Assembly (NCBI GenBank): GCA_026545765.1
Contig: CM048842.1
Location: forward strand, 31,731,167 to 31,795,166
DNA: 64,000 nt
Reading direction: 5' to 3'
Origin: Plantago major
Taxonomy: Eukaryota; Streptophyta; Magnoliopsida; Lamiales; Plantaginaceae
The position numbers and the translations under genes are program-made. Below are positions 44,201 through 59,200 of the stretch, piece after piece (the stretch's first letter is position 1; the number at the start of each line of letters is the position of its first letter). The notes beneath the pieces were generated by a model, which was not told where the DNA came from, made no database searches, and saw only the letters and a list, made by a program, of their open reading frames with translations.

Positions 44201-47200
44201 TCTAAAGTAGATTTATCGTTTGTTGTTCATCCCTCTCCTTTAGTGTATTGTTTTATCTCTCAAGTAGTGTTGTTTATTTGTCTATCCACTCCTTTAGTGT
44301 GTTGCTTAACTCTCAAGTAGATTTATCGTTTGTTGTTCATCCCTCTCCTTTAGTGTGTGTTTTATCTCTCAAGTAGTTGTTCTTTTGTTGTCTATCCACT
44401 CCTTTAGTGTGTTGCTTAACTCTCAAGTAGATTTGCTCGTTTGTTGTTCATCCCTCTCCTTTAGTGTGTTGTTTTATCTCTCAAGTAGAGTTGTCCGTTT
44501 GTTTTCAATCCCACTACTTTTGTGTGTTTAATTCTCAAGTAGATTTTTTTGTTTGTTGTTTATCCCTCTCCTTTAGTGTGTTGTTTTATCTCTCTAGTAG
44601 AGTTGTTTGTTTGTTGACTATCCCACTCCTTTAGTGTGTTGCTTAACTCTCAAGTAGATTTATACGTTTGTTGTTCATCCCTCTCCTTTAGTGTATTGTT
44701 TTTATCTCTCAAGTAGTGTTGTTAGTTTGTTGTCTATCCCACTCCTTTAGTGTGCTTAACTCTCAAGTAGATTTATCGTTTGTTGTTCATCCCACTCCTT
44801 TAGTGTGTTGCTTTACTCTCAAGTAGAGTTGTTAGTTTGTTGTCTATCCCACTCCTTTAGTTTGTTGCTTAACTCTCAAGTAGATTTATACGTTTGTTGT
44901 TCATTCCTCTCCTTTAGAGTGTTGTTTTAATCTCTCAAGTAGTGTTGTTCGATTGTTGTCTATCCCACTCGTTTAGTGTGTTGCTTAACTATCAAGTAGA
45001 TTTATACGTTTGTTGTTCATCCCTCTCCTTTAGTGTGTTGTTTTTATCTCTCAAGTAGAGTTGTTCGTTTGTTGTCTATCCCACTCCTTTAGTGTGTTGC
45101 TTAACTCTCAAGTAGATTTATACGTTTGTTGTTCATCCCTCTCCTTTAGTGTGTTGTTTTTATCTCTCAAGTAGAGTTGTTAGTTTGTTGTCTATCCCAC
45201 TCCTTTAGTTTGTTGCTTAACTCTCAAGTAGTTTTATACGTTTGTTGTTCATCCCTCTCCTTTAGAGTGTTGTTTTAATCTCTCAAGTTGTTCTTTTGTC
45301 TATCCCACTCGTTTAGTGGGTAGCTTAACTCTCAAGTAGATTTATACGTTTGTTGTTCATCCCTCTCCTTTAGTGTGTTGTTTTTATCTCTCAAGTAGAG
45401 TTGATCGTTTGTTGTCTATCCCACTCCTTTTGTGTGTTGTTTAATTCTCAAGTAGATTTATACGTTTGTTGTTCATCCCTCTCCTTTAGTGTGTTGTTTT
45501 TAATTCTCAAGTAGTGTTGTTCGATTGTTGTCTATCCCACTCCTTTAGTGTGTTCCTTAACTCTCAAGTAAATTTATATGTTGTTCATCCCTCTCCTTTA
45601 GTGTGTTGTTTTATCTCTCAAGTAGTGTTGTTTGTTGTCTATCCCACTCCTTTAGTGTGTAGCTTAACTCTCAAGTAGATTTACTCGTTTGTTGTTCATC
45701 CCTCTCCTTTAGTGTATTGTTTTATCTCTCAAGTAGTTGTTCTTTTGTTGTCTATCCCACTCCTTTAGTGTGTGCTTAACTCTCAAGTAGATTTATCGTT
45801 TGTTGTTCATCCCTCTCCTTTAGTGTGTTGTTTCATCTGTCAAGTAGAGTTGTTCGTTTGTTGTCTATCCCACTCCTTTAGTGTGTTGCTTAACTCTCAA
45901 GTAGATTTATCGTTTGTTGTTCATCCCTCTCCTTTAGTGTGTTGTTTTATCTCTCAAGTAGTTGTTCTTTTGTTGTCTATCCCACTCCTTTAGTGTGCTT
46001 AACTCTCAAGTAGATTTATCGTTTGTTGTTCATCCCACTCCTTTAGTGTGTTGCTTTACTCTTAAGTAGAGTTGTTAGTTTGTTGTCTATCCCACTCCTT
46101 TAGTTTGTTGCTTAACTCTCAAGTAAATTTATCGTTTGTTGTTCATCCCTCTCCTTTAGTGTGTTGTTTTATCTCTCAAGTAGAGTTGTTGTTTGTTGTC
46201 TATCCCACTCCTTTAGTGTGTTGCTTAACTCTAAAGTAGATTTATCGTTTGTTGTTCATCCCTCTCCTTTAGTGTGTTGTTTTTATCTCTCTCAAGTAGT
46301 GTTGTTAGTTTGTTGTCTATCCCACTCCTTTAGTGTGCTTAACTCTCAAGTAGATTTATCGTTTGTTGTTCATCCCTCTCCTTTAGTGTGTTGTTTTATC
46401 TCTCAAGTAGTTGTTGTTTGTTGTCTATCCCACTCCTTTAGTGTGTTGCTTAACTCTCAAGTAGATTTATCGTTTGTTGTTCATCCCTCTCCTTTAGTGT
46501 TGTTTTATCTCTCAAGTAGTTGTTCTTTTGTTGTCTATCCCACTCCTTTAGTGTGTTGCTTAACTCTCAAGTAGATTTATCGTTTGTTGTTCATCCCTCT
46601 CCTTTAGTGTGTTGTTTTATCTCTCAAGTAGAGTTGTTGTTTTGTTTTCACTCCTTTAGTGTGTTGCTTAATTCTCAAGTAGATTTATCGTTTGTTGTTC
46701 ATCCCTCTCCATCAGTGTGTTGTTTTTATCTCTCAAGTAGTGTTGTTCGATTGTTGTCTATCCCACTCCATAAGTTTGTTCCATAACACTCATGTAGATT
46801 TATACGTTTGTCGTTCTTCCCTCTCTTTTAGTGTGTTGTTTTTATCTCTCAAGTAGTGTTGTTCGATTGTTGTCTATCCCACTCCTTTAGTGTGTAGCTT
46901 AACTTTCAAGTAGATTCATACTTTTGTTGTTCATCCCTCTCCTTTATTGTGTTATTTTTATCTCTCAAGTAGAGTTGTCCGTTTGTTTTCAATCCCACTA
47001 CATTTGTGTGTTGTTTTAGTCTCAAGTAGATTTATACGTTTGTTGTTCATCCCTCTCCTTTAGGGTGTTGTTTTTATCTCTCAAGTAGAGTTGTTCGTTT
47101 GTTGACTATCCCACTCCTTTAGTGTGTAGCTTCACTCTCAAGTAGATTAATACGTTTGTTGTTCATCCCTCTCCTTTAGTGTGTTGTTTTTATCTCTCAA

Positions 47201-50200
47201 GAAGAGTTGTTCGTTTGTTGTCAATCCCACTCCTTTAGTGTGCTTAACTCTCAAGTAGATTTATCGTTTGTTGTTCATCCCTCTCCTTTAGTGTATTGTT
47301 TTATCTCTCAAGTAGTTGTTGTTTGTTGTCTATCCCACTCCTTTAGTGTGTTGCTTAACTCTCATGTAGATTTATCGTTTGTTGTTCATCCCTCTCCTTT
47401 AGTGTGTTGTTTTATCTCTCAAGTAGAGTTGTCCTTTGTTTCAATCCCACTCCATTTTAGTGTTGTTTAATTCTCAAGTAGATTTATCGTTTGTTGTTCA
47501 TCCCTCTCCTTTAGTGTGTTGTTTTATCTCTCAAGTAGAGTTGTTAGTTTGTTGTCTATCCCTCCTTTAGTGTGTTGCTTAACTCTCAAGTAGATTTATA
47601 CGTTTGTTGTTCATCCCTCTCCTTTAGTGTGTCATTTTTATCTCTCAAGAAGAGTTGTTCTTTTGTTGTCTATCCCACTCGTTTAGTGTGTAGCTTAACT
47701 CTCAAGTAGATTTATACGTTTGTTGTTCATCCCTCTCCTTTAGGGTGTTGTTTTTATCTATCAAGTAGAGTTGTCCGTTTGTTTTCAATCCCACTACATT
47801 TGTGTGTTGTTTAATTTTCAAGTAGATTTATACGTTTGTTGTTCATCACTCTCCTTTAGTGTGTTGTTTTTATCTCTCAAGTAGAGTTGTTCGTTTGTTG
47901 ACTATCCCACTCCTTTAGTGTGTTGCTTAACTCTCAAGTAGATTTATACGTATGTCCTTCATCCCTCTCCTTTAGTGTGTCATTTTTATCTCTCAAGAAG
48001 AGTTGTTCTTTTGTTTTCTATCCCAGTCGTTTAGTGTGTAGCATAACTCTCAAGTAGATTTATACGTTTGTTGTTCATCCCTCTCCTTTAGGGTGTTGTT
48101 TTTATCTTTCAAGTAGAGTTGTCCGTTTGTTTTCAATCCCACTACATTTGAGTGTTGTTTAATTCTCAAGTAGATTTATACGTTGGTTGTTCATCCCTCT
48201 CCTTTAGTGTGTTGTTTTTAACTCTCAAGTAGAGTTGTTCGTTTGTTGACTATCCCACTCCTTTAGTGTGTTGCTTAACTCTCAAGTAGATTTATACGTA
48301 TGTTGTTCATCCCTCTCCTTTAGTGTGTCGTTTTTATCTCTCACGTAGTGTTGTTCGATTGTTGTCTATCCCAGTCCTTTAGTGTGTAGCTTAATTCTCA
48401 AGAGGAGTTTTTCGTTTGTTGTTCATCCCTTTCCTTTAGTGTGTTGTTTTTAACTCTCAAGTAGTGTTGTTCGATTGTTGTCTATCCCACTCCTTTAGTG
48501 TGTTCCTTAACTCTCAAGTAAATTTATACGTTTGTAGTTCAACCCTCTCCTTTAGTGTTGTTTTTTTATCTCTCATGTAGATTTGTTCGTTTGTTTACTA
48601 TCGCACTCCTTTTGTGTGTTGCTTAACTCTCAAGTAGATTATACGTTTGTTGTTCATCCCTCTCCTTTAGTGTTGTTTTATCTCTCAAGTAGTGTTGTTC
48701 GATTGTTGTCTATCCCACTCCTTTAGTGTGTTGCTTAACTCTCAAGTAGATTTATACGTTTGTTGTTCATCCCTCTCCTTTAGTGTTTGTTTTTATCTCT
48801 CAAGTAGTGTTGTTCGTTTGTTGTCTATCCCACTCCTTTAGTGTGTTGCTTAACTCTCAAGTAGATTTATACGTTTGTTGTTCATCCCTCTCCTTTAGTG
48901 TGTTGTTTTATCTCTCAACTAGAGTTGTTGTTGTTGTCCCACTCCTTTAGTGTGTATAGATTAACTCTCAAGTAGAGTTATTCCTTTGTTGTTCGTCCCT
49001 CACCTTTAGTGTTTTGTTTTTATCTCTCCAGTAGAATTGTTCTTTTGTTGTCTGTCCCACTCCTTTAGTGTGTAGCTTAACTCTCAAGTAATTTATCGTT
49101 TGTTGTTCATCCCTCTCCTTTAGTGTTGTTTTATCTCTCAAGTAGAGTTGTTGTTTGTTGTCAATCCCACTCCTTTGTGTTGTTTATCTCTCAAGTAGAG
49201 TTGTTCGGTTGTTGTCAATCCCTCTCCTTTTGTGTGTTGTTTTTATCTCTTAAGTAGAGTTGTTCGTTTGTTGTCTATCCCACTCCGTTAGTGTATTGCA
49301 TAACTCTCAAGTAGATGTATACGTTTGTTGTTCATCCCTCTCCTTTCGTGTGTTTTATCTCTCAAGAAAGTTGTTCTTTTGTTGTCTATCCCACTCCTTT
49401 AGTGTGTAGCTTAACTCTCAAGTAATTTACTCGTTTGTTGTTCATCCCTCTCCTTTAGTGTGTTGTTTTATCTCTCAAGTAGAGTTGTCGTTTGTTGTTT
49501 CAATCCCACTACATTTGTGTGTTGTTTAATTCTCAAGTAGATTTTATCGTTTGTTGTTCATCCCTCTCCTTTAGTGTGTTGTTTTATCTCTCAAGTAGAG
49601 TTGTTAGTTTGTTGTCTATCCTCCTTTAGTGTGTTGCTTAACTCTCAAGTAGATTTATCGTATGTTGTTCATCCCTCTCCTTTAGTATGTTTTTATCTCT
49701 CAAGTAGTGTTGTTTTGTTGTCTATCCCTCCTTTAGTGTGTAGCTTAACTCTCAAGTAGATTTACTCGTTTGTTGTTCATCCCTCTCCTTTAGTGTTGTT
49801 TTTATCTCTCAAGTAAGTTGTTCTTTTGTTGTCTATCCCACTCCTTTAGTGTTTTTAACTCTCAAGTAGATTTGCTCGTTTGTTGTTCATCCCTCTCCTT
49901 TAGTGTGTTGTTTTATCTCTCAAGTAGAGTTGTTAGTTTGTTGTCTATCCCACTCCTTTAGTGTTGCTTAACTCTCAAGTAGATTTATCGTTTGTTGTTC
50001 ATCCCTCTCCTTTAGTGTGTGTTTTTATCTCTCAAGTAGTTGTTCTTTTGTTGTCTATCCCACTCCTTATGTGTGTTTATTAACTCTCAAGTAGATTTAT
50101 CGTTTGTTGTTCATCCCTCTCCTTTAGTGTTGTTTTTTATCTCTCAAGTAGAGTTGTCCTTTGTTGTCAATCCCACTCCTTTGTGTGTTGTTTAATTCTC

Positions 50201-53200
50201 AAGTAGATTTATCGTTTGTTGTTCATCCCACTCCTTTAGTGTGTTGCTTTACTCTCAAGTAGAGTTGTTAGTTTGTTGTCTATCCCACTCCTTTAGTTTG
50301 TTGCTTAACTCTCAAGTAGATTTATACGTTTGTTGTTCATCACTCTCCTTTAGTGTATTTTTTTATCTCACAAGTAGAGTTGTTAGTTTGTTGTATATAC
50401 CAATCCTTTAGTATGTTGCTAAACTCTCAAGTAGATTTATCGTTTGTTGTTCATCCCTCTCCTTTAGTGTGTTGTTTTATCTCTCAAGTAGTTGTTCTTT
50501 TGTTGTCTATCCCACTCCTTTAGTGTGTTACTTAACTCTCAAGTAGATTTGCTCGTTTGTTGTTCATCCCTCTCCTTTAGTGTGTTTTATCTCTCAAGTA
50601 GTTGTTCTTTTGTTGTCTATCCCACTCCTTTAGTGTGCTTAACTCTCAAGTAGATTTATCGTTTGTTGTTCATCCCTCTCCTTTAGTGTTGTTTTTATCT
50701 CTCAAGTAGAGTTGTTCGTTTGTTGTTTCAATCCCACTACATTTTGTGTTGTTTAATTCTCAAGTAGATTTATCGTTTGTTGTTCATCCCTCTCCTTTAG
50801 TGTGTTGTTTTTATCTCAAGTAGAGTTGTTGTTGTCTATACCACTCCTTTAGTGTGTAGCTTAACTCTCAAGTAGATTTATACGTTTGTTGTTCATCCCT
50901 CTCCTTTAGTGTATTGTTTTTATCTCTCAAGTAGTGTTGTTCGTTTGTTGACTATCCCACTCCTTTAGTGTGTTGCTTAACTCTCAAGTAGATTTGCTCG
51001 TTTGTTGTTCATCCCTCTCCTTTAGTGTTGTTTTTATCTCTCAAGTAGAGTTGTTCGTTTGTTGACTATCCCACTCCTTTAGTGTGTTGCTTAACTCTCA
51101 AGTAGATTTATACGTTTGTTGTTCATCCCTCTCCTTTAGTGTGTTGTTTTTATCTCTCAAGTAGCGTTGTTCGTTTGTTGTCTATCCCACTCCTTTAGTA
51201 TGTTGCTTAACACTCAATTAGATTTATACCTTTGTTGTTCATCCCTCTCCTTTAGTGTGTTGTTTTTATCTCTCAAGTAGTGTTGTTCGATTGTTGCCTA
51301 TCCCACTCCTTTAGTGTGTATCTTAACTTTCAAGTAAATTCATACGTTTGTTGTTCATCGCTCTCCTTTATTGTGTTGTTTTTATCTCTCAAGTAGAGTT
51401 GTCCGTTTGTTTTCAATCCCACTACATTTGTGTGTTGTTTCAGTCTCAAGTTGATTTATACGTTTGTTGTTCATCCCTCTCCTTTAGTGTGTTGTTTTTA
51501 TCTCTCAAGTAGAGTTGTTCGTTTGTTGTCTATCCCGCTCCATTAGTGTGTTGCTTAACTCTCAAGTAGATTTATACGTTTGTAGTTCAACCCTCTCCTT
51601 TAGTGTGTTGTTTTTATCTCTCAAGTAGTGTTCTTTTGTTGTTTATCCCACTCGTTTAGTGTGTAGCTTAACTCTCAAGTAGATTTACTCGTTTGTTGTT
51701 CATCCCTCTCCTTTAGTGTGTTGTTTTATCTCTCAAGTAGAGTTGTTGTTTGTTTCTATCCCGCTCCATTAGTGTGTTGCTTAACTCTCAAGTAGATTTA
51801 TACGTTTGTTGTTCAACCCTCTCCTTTAGTGTGTTGTTTTTATCTCTCAAGTAGTGTTGTTTGATAGTTGTCTATCCCACTCCTTTACTGTGTAGTTTAA
51901 CTCTCAAGTAGATTTATACGTTTGTAGTTCATCCCTCTCCTTTATTGTGTTGTTTTTAACTCTCAAGTAGTGTTGTTCTTTTGTTGTCTATCCCACTCGT
52001 TTAGTGTGTAGCTTAACTCTCAAGTAAATTTATACGTTTGTTTTTCATCCATCTCCTTTAGTGTGTTGTTTTTATCTCTCAAGTAGAGTTGTCCGTTTGT
52101 TTTCAATCCCACTACATTGGTGTGTTGTTTAATTCTCAAGTAGATTTTATCGTTTGTTTTTCATCCCTCTCCTTTAGTGTGTTGTGTTTATCTCTCAAGT
52201 AGAGTTGTTTGTTTGTTGTCTATCCCACTCCTTTAGTGTGTTGCTTAACTCTCAAGTAGATTTGCTCGTATGTTGTTCATCCCTCTCCTTTAGTGTATTG
52301 TTTTATCTCTCAAGTAGTGTTGTTCGTTTGTTGTCTATCCCACTCCTTTAGTGTGTTGCTTAACTCTCAAGTAGATTTATCGTTTGTGGTTCATCCCTCT
52401 CCTTTAGTTAGTTGTTTATATCTCTCTTGTAAATTTGTACTTTTGTTGTCTATCCCACTCCTTTAGTGTGTTGCTTAACTCTCAAGTAGATTTTTGCGTT
52501 TGTTGTTCATCCCTCTCCTTTAGTGTTGTTTTATCTCTCAAGTAGAGTTGTCCGTTTGTTTCAATCCACTCCTTTAATGTGTTGTTTATCTCTCAAGCAG
52601 AGTTGTTCGTTTGTTGTTCATCCCTCTCCTTTAGTGTGTTGTTTTTATCTCTCAAGTAGAGTTGTTCGTTTGTTGACTATCCCACTCCTTTAGTGTGTTG
52701 CTTAACTCTCAAGTAGATTTATACGTTTGTTGTTCATCCCTCTCCTTTAGTGTATTGTTTTATCTCTCAAGTAGTGTTTCGTTTGTTGTCTATCCCACTC
52801 CTTTAGTGTGTTGCTTAACTCTCAAGTAGATTTACTCGTTTGTTGTTCATCCCTCTCCTTTAGTGTGTTTTATCTCTCAAGTAGTTGTTCTTTTGTTGTC
52901 TATCCCACTCCTTTAGTGTGTTGCTTAACTCTCAAGTAGATTTATACGTTTGTTGTTCATCCCTCTCCTTTAGGGTGTTGTTTTTATCTCTCAAGTAGAG
53001 TTGTCCGTTTGTTTTCAATCCCACTACATTTGTGTGTTGTTTAATTCTCAAGTAGATTTTTATGTTTGTTGTTCATCCCTCTCCTTTAGTGTGTCGTTTT
53101 TATCTCTCAAGAAGAGTTTTTCTTTTGTTGTCTATCCCACTCATTTAGTGTGTAGCTTAACTCTCAAGTAGATTTATACGTTTGTTGTTCATCCCTCTCC

Positions 53201-56200
53201 TTTAGTGTATTGTTTTTATCTCTCAAGTAGTGTTGTTCTTTTGTTGTCTATCCCACTCCTTTAGTGTGTTTCTTAGCTCTCAAGTAGATTTGCTCGTTTG
53301 TTGTTCATCCCTCTCCTTTAGTGTGTGTTTTTTATCTCTCAAGTAGAGTTGTTCTTTTGTTTACTATCCCACTCCTTTTGTGTGTTGCTTAACTCTCAAG
53401 TAGATTTTTACGTTTGTTGTTCATCCCTCTCCTTTAGTGTTGTTTTATCTCTCAAGTAGAGTTGTTATTTGTTTTCAATCCCTACTTTTGTGTGTTGTTT
53501 AATTCTCAAGTAGATTTGTCGTTTGTTGTTCATCCCTCTCCTTTAGTGTGTTGTTTTATCTCTCAAGTAGAGTTGTTCGTTTGTTGTCTATCCCTCTCCT
53601 TTAGTGTGTTGCTTCACTCTCAAGTAGATTTATCGTTTGTTGTTCATCCCTCTCCTTTAGTGTATTGTTTTATCTCTCAAGTAGTGTTGTTTTGTTGTCT
53701 ATCCCACTCCTTTAGTGTGTTGCTTAACTCTCAAGTAGATTTATCGTTTGTTGTTCATCCCTCTCCTTTAGTGTGTTGTTTTATCTCTCAAGTAGAGTTG
53801 TTCGTTTGTTTTCAATCCCACTATTTTGTGTGTGTTTAATTCTCAAGTAGATTTACTCGTTTGTTGTTCATCCCTCTCCTTTAGTGTGTTGTTTTATCTC
53901 TCAAGTAGAGTTGTTAGTTTGTTGTCTATCCTCCTTTAGTGTGTTGCTTAACTCTCAAGTAGATTTATCGTTTGTTGTTCATCCCTCTCCTTTAGTGTAT
54001 TGTTTTATCTCTCAAAGTAGTTGTTCTTTTGTTGTCTATCCCACTCCTTTAGTGTGTTGCTTAACTCTCAAGTAGATTTATCGTTTGTTGTTCATCCCTC
54101 TCCTTTAGTGTGTTGTTTTATCTCTCAAGTAGAGTTGTTAGTTTGTTCAATCCCACTCCTTTAGTGTGTTGCTTCTCAAGTAGATTTATCGTTTGTTGTT
54201 CATCCCTCTCCTTTAGTGTGTTGTTTTATCTCTCAAGTAGTGTTGTTAGTTTGTTGTCTATCCCACTCCTTTAGTGTGTTGCTTAACTCTCAAGTAGATT
54301 TATCGTTTGTTGTTCATCCCTCTCCTTTAGTGTGTTGTTTTTATCTCTCAAGTAGTTGTTCTTTTGTTGTCTATCCCTCCTTTAGTGTGTTGCTTAACTC
54401 TCAAGTAGATTTATCGTTTGTTGTTCATCCCTCTCCTTTAGTGTGTTGTTTTATCTCTCAAGTAGAGTTGTCCGTTGTTGTTTCAATCCCACTCCTTTGT
54501 GTGTTGTTTAATTCTCAAGTAGATTTGCTCGTTTGTTGTTCATCCCTCTACTTTAGTGTGTTGTTTTTATCTCTCAAGTAGAGTTGTTCGTTTCTTCTCT
54601 ATCCCACTCCGTTAGGGTATTGCATAACTCTCAAGTAGATTTATACATTTGTTGTTCATCCCTCTCCTTTAGTGTGTTGTTTTTATCTCTCAAGCAGAGT
54701 TGTTCGTTTGTTTTGTATCCCTCTCCTTTCGTGTGTTATTTTTATCTCTCAGGTAGAGTTGTTCGTTTGTTGACAATCCCACTCCTTTTGTGTGTTGTTA
54801 TTATCTCTCAAGTAGAGTTGTTCGTTTGTTGTCAATCCCACTCCTTTTGTGTGTTGTTTAACTCTCAAGTAAATTTATACGTTTGTTGTTCATCCGTCAC
54901 ATTTAGTGTATTGTTTTTATCTCTCAAGTAGTGTTGTTTCATTGTTGTCTATCCCACTCCGTTAGTGTGTAGCTTAACTCTCAAGTAGATTTTACGTTTG
55001 TTGTTCATCCCTCTCCTTTAGTGTGTCATTTTTATCTCTCAAGAAGAGTTGTTCTTTTGTTGTCTATCCCACTCGTTTAGTGTGTAGCTTAGCTCTCAAG
55101 TAGATTTATACGTTTGTTGTTCATCCCTCTCCTTTAGGGTGTTGTTTTTATCTGTCAAGTAGAGTTGTCCGTTTGTTTTCAATCCCACTACAAATGTGTG
55201 TTGTTTAATTCTCAAATAGATTTATACGTTTGTTGTTCATCCCTCTCCTTTAGGGTGTTGTTTTTATCTCTCAAGTAGAGTTGTCCGTTTGTTGACTATC
55301 CCACTCCTTTAGTGTGTTGCTTAACTCTCAAGTAGATTTATACGTATGTTGTTCATCCCTCTCCTTTAGTGTATTGTTTTTATCTCTCAAGTAGTGTTGT
55401 TCGATTGTTGTCTATACCACTCCTTTAGTGTGTAGCTTAACACTCAAGTAGATTTATACGTTTGTTGTTCATCCCTCTCCTTTAGGGTGTTGTTTTTATC
55501 TCTCAAGTAGAGTTGTCCGTTTGTTTTCAATCCCACTACATTTGTGTGTTGTTTAATTCTCAAGTAGATTTATACGTTTGTTGTTCATCCCTCTCCTTTA
55601 GTGTGTTCTTTTTAACTCTCAAGTAGACTTGTTCGTTTGTTGACTACCCACTCCTTTAGTGTGTTGCTTAACTCTCAAGTAGATTTATATGTATGTTGTT
55701 CATCCCTCTACTTTAGTGTATTGTTTTTATCTATCAAGTAGTGTTGTTCGATTGTTGTCTATACCACTCGTTTAGTGTGTAGCTTAACTCTCAATTAGAT
55801 TTTTTCGTTTGTTGTTCATCCCTCTCCTTTAGTGTTTTGTTTTATCTCTCAAGTAAGTTGTTCGTTTGTTGTCTATCCTAGTCCTTTAGTGTGTTGCTTA
55901 ATTCTCAAGTAGATTTATCGTTTGTTGTTCATCCCTCTCCTTTAGTGTGTTGTTTTTATCTCTCAAGTAGTGTTTGTTTGTTATTTGTCTATCCCTCCTT
56001 TAGTGTGTTGCTTAACTCTCAAGTAGATTTGCTCGTTTGTTGTTCATCCCTCTCCTTTAGTGTGTGTTTTATCTCTCAAGTAGTTGTTCTTTTGTTGTCT
56101 ATCCCACTCCTTTAGTGTGTAGCTTAACTCTCAAGTAGATTTTTCGTTTGTTGTTCATCCCTCTCCTTTAGTGTGTGTTGTTTTATCTCTCAAGTAGCGT

Positions 56201-59200
56201 TGTCCGTTTGTTTTCAATCTCACTACATTTGTGTGTTGTTTAATTCTCAAGTAGATTTATCGTTTGTTGTTCATCCCTCTCCTTTAGTGTGTTGTTTTAT
56301 CTCAAGTAGAGTTTTTCGTTTGTTGACTATACCACTCCTTTAGTGTGTTTCTTAACTCTCAAGTAAATTTATCGTTTGTTGTTCATCCCTCTCCTTTAGT
56401 GTATTGTTTTATCTCTCAAGTAGTGTTGTTAGTTTGTTGTCTATCCCACTCCTTTAGTGTTGCTTAACTCTCAAGTAGATTTATCGTTTGTTGTTCATCC
56501 CTCTCCTTTAGTGTGTTGTTTTATCTCTCAAGTAGAGTTCTTCTTTTGTTGTCTATCCCACTCCTTTAGTGTGTTGCTTAACTCTCAAGTAGATTTGCTC
56601 GTTTGTTGTTCATCCCTCTCCTTTAGTGTGTGTTTTTATCTCTCAAAGAGTTGTTCTTTTGTTGACTATCCCACTCCTTTAGTGTGTAGCTTAACTCTCA
56701 AGTAGATTTATACGTTTGTTGTTCATCCCTCTCCTTTAGTGTTGTTTTTATCTCAAGTAGAGTTGTTCGTTTGTTGTCTTCAATCCTACATTTGTGTGTT
56801 GCTTAATTCTCAAGTAGATTTATGTTGTTCATCCCTCTCCTTTAGTGTGTTGTTTTATCTCTCAAGTAGTTGTTAGTTTGTTGTCTATCCCACTTTAGTG
56901 TGTTGCTTAACTCTCAAGTAGATTTATCGTTTGTTGTTCATCCCTCTCCTTTAGTATGTGTTTTTATCTCTCAAGTAGAGTTGTTCGTTTGTTGTCTATC
57001 CCACTCCTTTTGTGTGTTGTTTAACTCTCAAGTAGATTTATACGTTTGTTGTTCATCCCTCTCCTTTAGTGTGTTGTTTTTATCTCTCAAGTAGAGTTGT
57101 TCGTTTGTTGTCAATCCCACTACTTATGTGTGTTGTTTCACTCTCAAGTATATTTATACGTTTGTTGTTCATCCCTCTCCTTTAGTGTGTTGTTTTTATC
57201 TCTCAAGTAGAGTTGTTCGTTTGTTGTCTATCCCACTCGTTTAAAGTGTTGCTTAACTCTCAAGTAGATTTATATGTATGTTGTTCATCACTCTCCTTTA
57301 GTGTATTGTTTTTATCTCTCGGTAGTGTTGTTCGATTGTTGTCTATCCCACTCCTTTAGTGTGTAGCTTAACTCTCAAGTAGATTTATACGTTTGTTGTT
57401 CATCCCTCTCCTTTAGTGTGTTGTTTTTATCTCTCAAGTAGAGTTGTTCTTTTGTTGTCTATCCCACTCCTTCAGTGTGTGCTTAACTCTCAAGTAGATT
57501 TATAGGTTTGTTGTTCATCCCTCTCCTTTAGGGTGTTATTTTTATCTGTCAAGTAGAGTTGTTCTTCTGTTGTCTATCCCACTCCTTTTTTGTGTTGTTT
57601 AACTCTCAACTAGATTTATCGTTTGTTGTTCATCCCTCTCCTTTAGTGTGTTGTTTTATCTCTCAAGTAGAGTTGTTGTCTATCCCACTCCTTTAGTGTG
57701 TTGCTTAACTCTCAAGTAGATTTATACGTATGTTGTTCATCCCTCTCCTTTAGTGTATTGTTTTTATCTCTCAAGTAGTGTTGTTCGATTCTTGTCTATA
57801 CCACTCCTTTAGTGTGTTGCTTAACTCTCAAGTAGATTTATACGTTTGTTGTTCATCCCTCTCCTTTAGGGTGTTGTTTTTATCTATCAAGTAGAGTTGT
57901 CCGTTTGTTTTCAATCCCACTACATTTGTGTGTTGCTTAACTCTCAAGTAGATTTGCTCGTTTGTTGTTCATCCCTCTCCTTTAGTGTATTGTTTTATCT
58001 CTCAAGTAGTGTTGTTCTTTTGTTGTCTATCCACTCCTTTAGTGTGTTGCTTAACTCTCAAGTAGATTTATCGTTTGTTGTTCATCCCTCTCCTTTAGTG
58101 TGTTATTTTATCTCTCAAGTAGAGTTGTTCCGTTTGTTTTCAATCCCACTACATTTGTGTATGTTTAATTCTCAAGTAGATTTTATCGTTTGTTGTTCAT
58201 CCCTCTCCTTTAGTGTGTTGTTTTATCTCTCAAGTAGAGTTGTTAGTTTGTTGACTATCCCACTCCTTTAGTGTGTTGCTTAACTCTCAAGTAGATTTAT
58301 CGTTTGTTGTTCATCCCTCTCCTTTAGTGTGTTGTTTTATCTCTCAAGTAGTTGTTTGTTGTCTATCCCACTCCTTTAGTGTGTTGCTTAACTCTCAAGT
58401 AGATTTATCGTTTGTTGTTCATCCCTCTCCTTTAGTGTGTGTTTTATCTCTCAAGTAGTTGTTCTTTTGTTGTCTATCCACCTCCTTTAGTGTGTAGCTT
58501 AACTCTCAAGTAGATTTGCTCGTTTGTTGTTCATCCCTCTCCTTTAGTGTTATTTTTATCTCTCTAGTAGAGTTGTCCGTTTGTTTTCAATCTCACTACA
58601 TTTGTGTGTTGTTTAAGTCTCAAGTAGATTTATACGTTTGTTGTTCATCTCTCTCCTTTAGTGTGTTGTTTTATCTCAAGTAGAAGTTGTTAGTTTGTTG
58701 ACTATCCCACTCCTTTAGTGTGTTGCTTAACTCTGAAGTAGATTTATCGTATGTTGTTCATCCCTCTCCTTTAGTGTATTGTTTTATCTCTCAAGTAGTG
58801 TTGTTCGATTGTTGTCTATCCCACTCCTTTAGTGTGTAGCTTAACTCTCAAGTAGATTTATACGTTTGTTGTTCATCACTCTCCTTTAGTGTGTGTTTTA
58901 TCTCTCAAGTAGTTGTTCTTTTGTTGTCTATCCTCCTTTAGTGTAGCTTAACTCTCAAGTAGATTTGCTCGTTTGTTGTTCATCCCTCTCCTTTAGGGTG
59001 TTGTTTTTATCTCTCAAGTAGAGTTGTCCGTTTGTTTTCAATCCCACTACATTTGTGTGTTGTTTAATTCTCAAGTAGATTTATACGTTTGTTGTTCATC
59101 CCTCTCTTTTAGTGTGTTGTTTTTATCTCTCAAGTAGAGTTTTTCGTTTGTTGACTATCCCACTCCTTTAGTGTGTTGCTTAACTCTCAAGTAGATTTGC

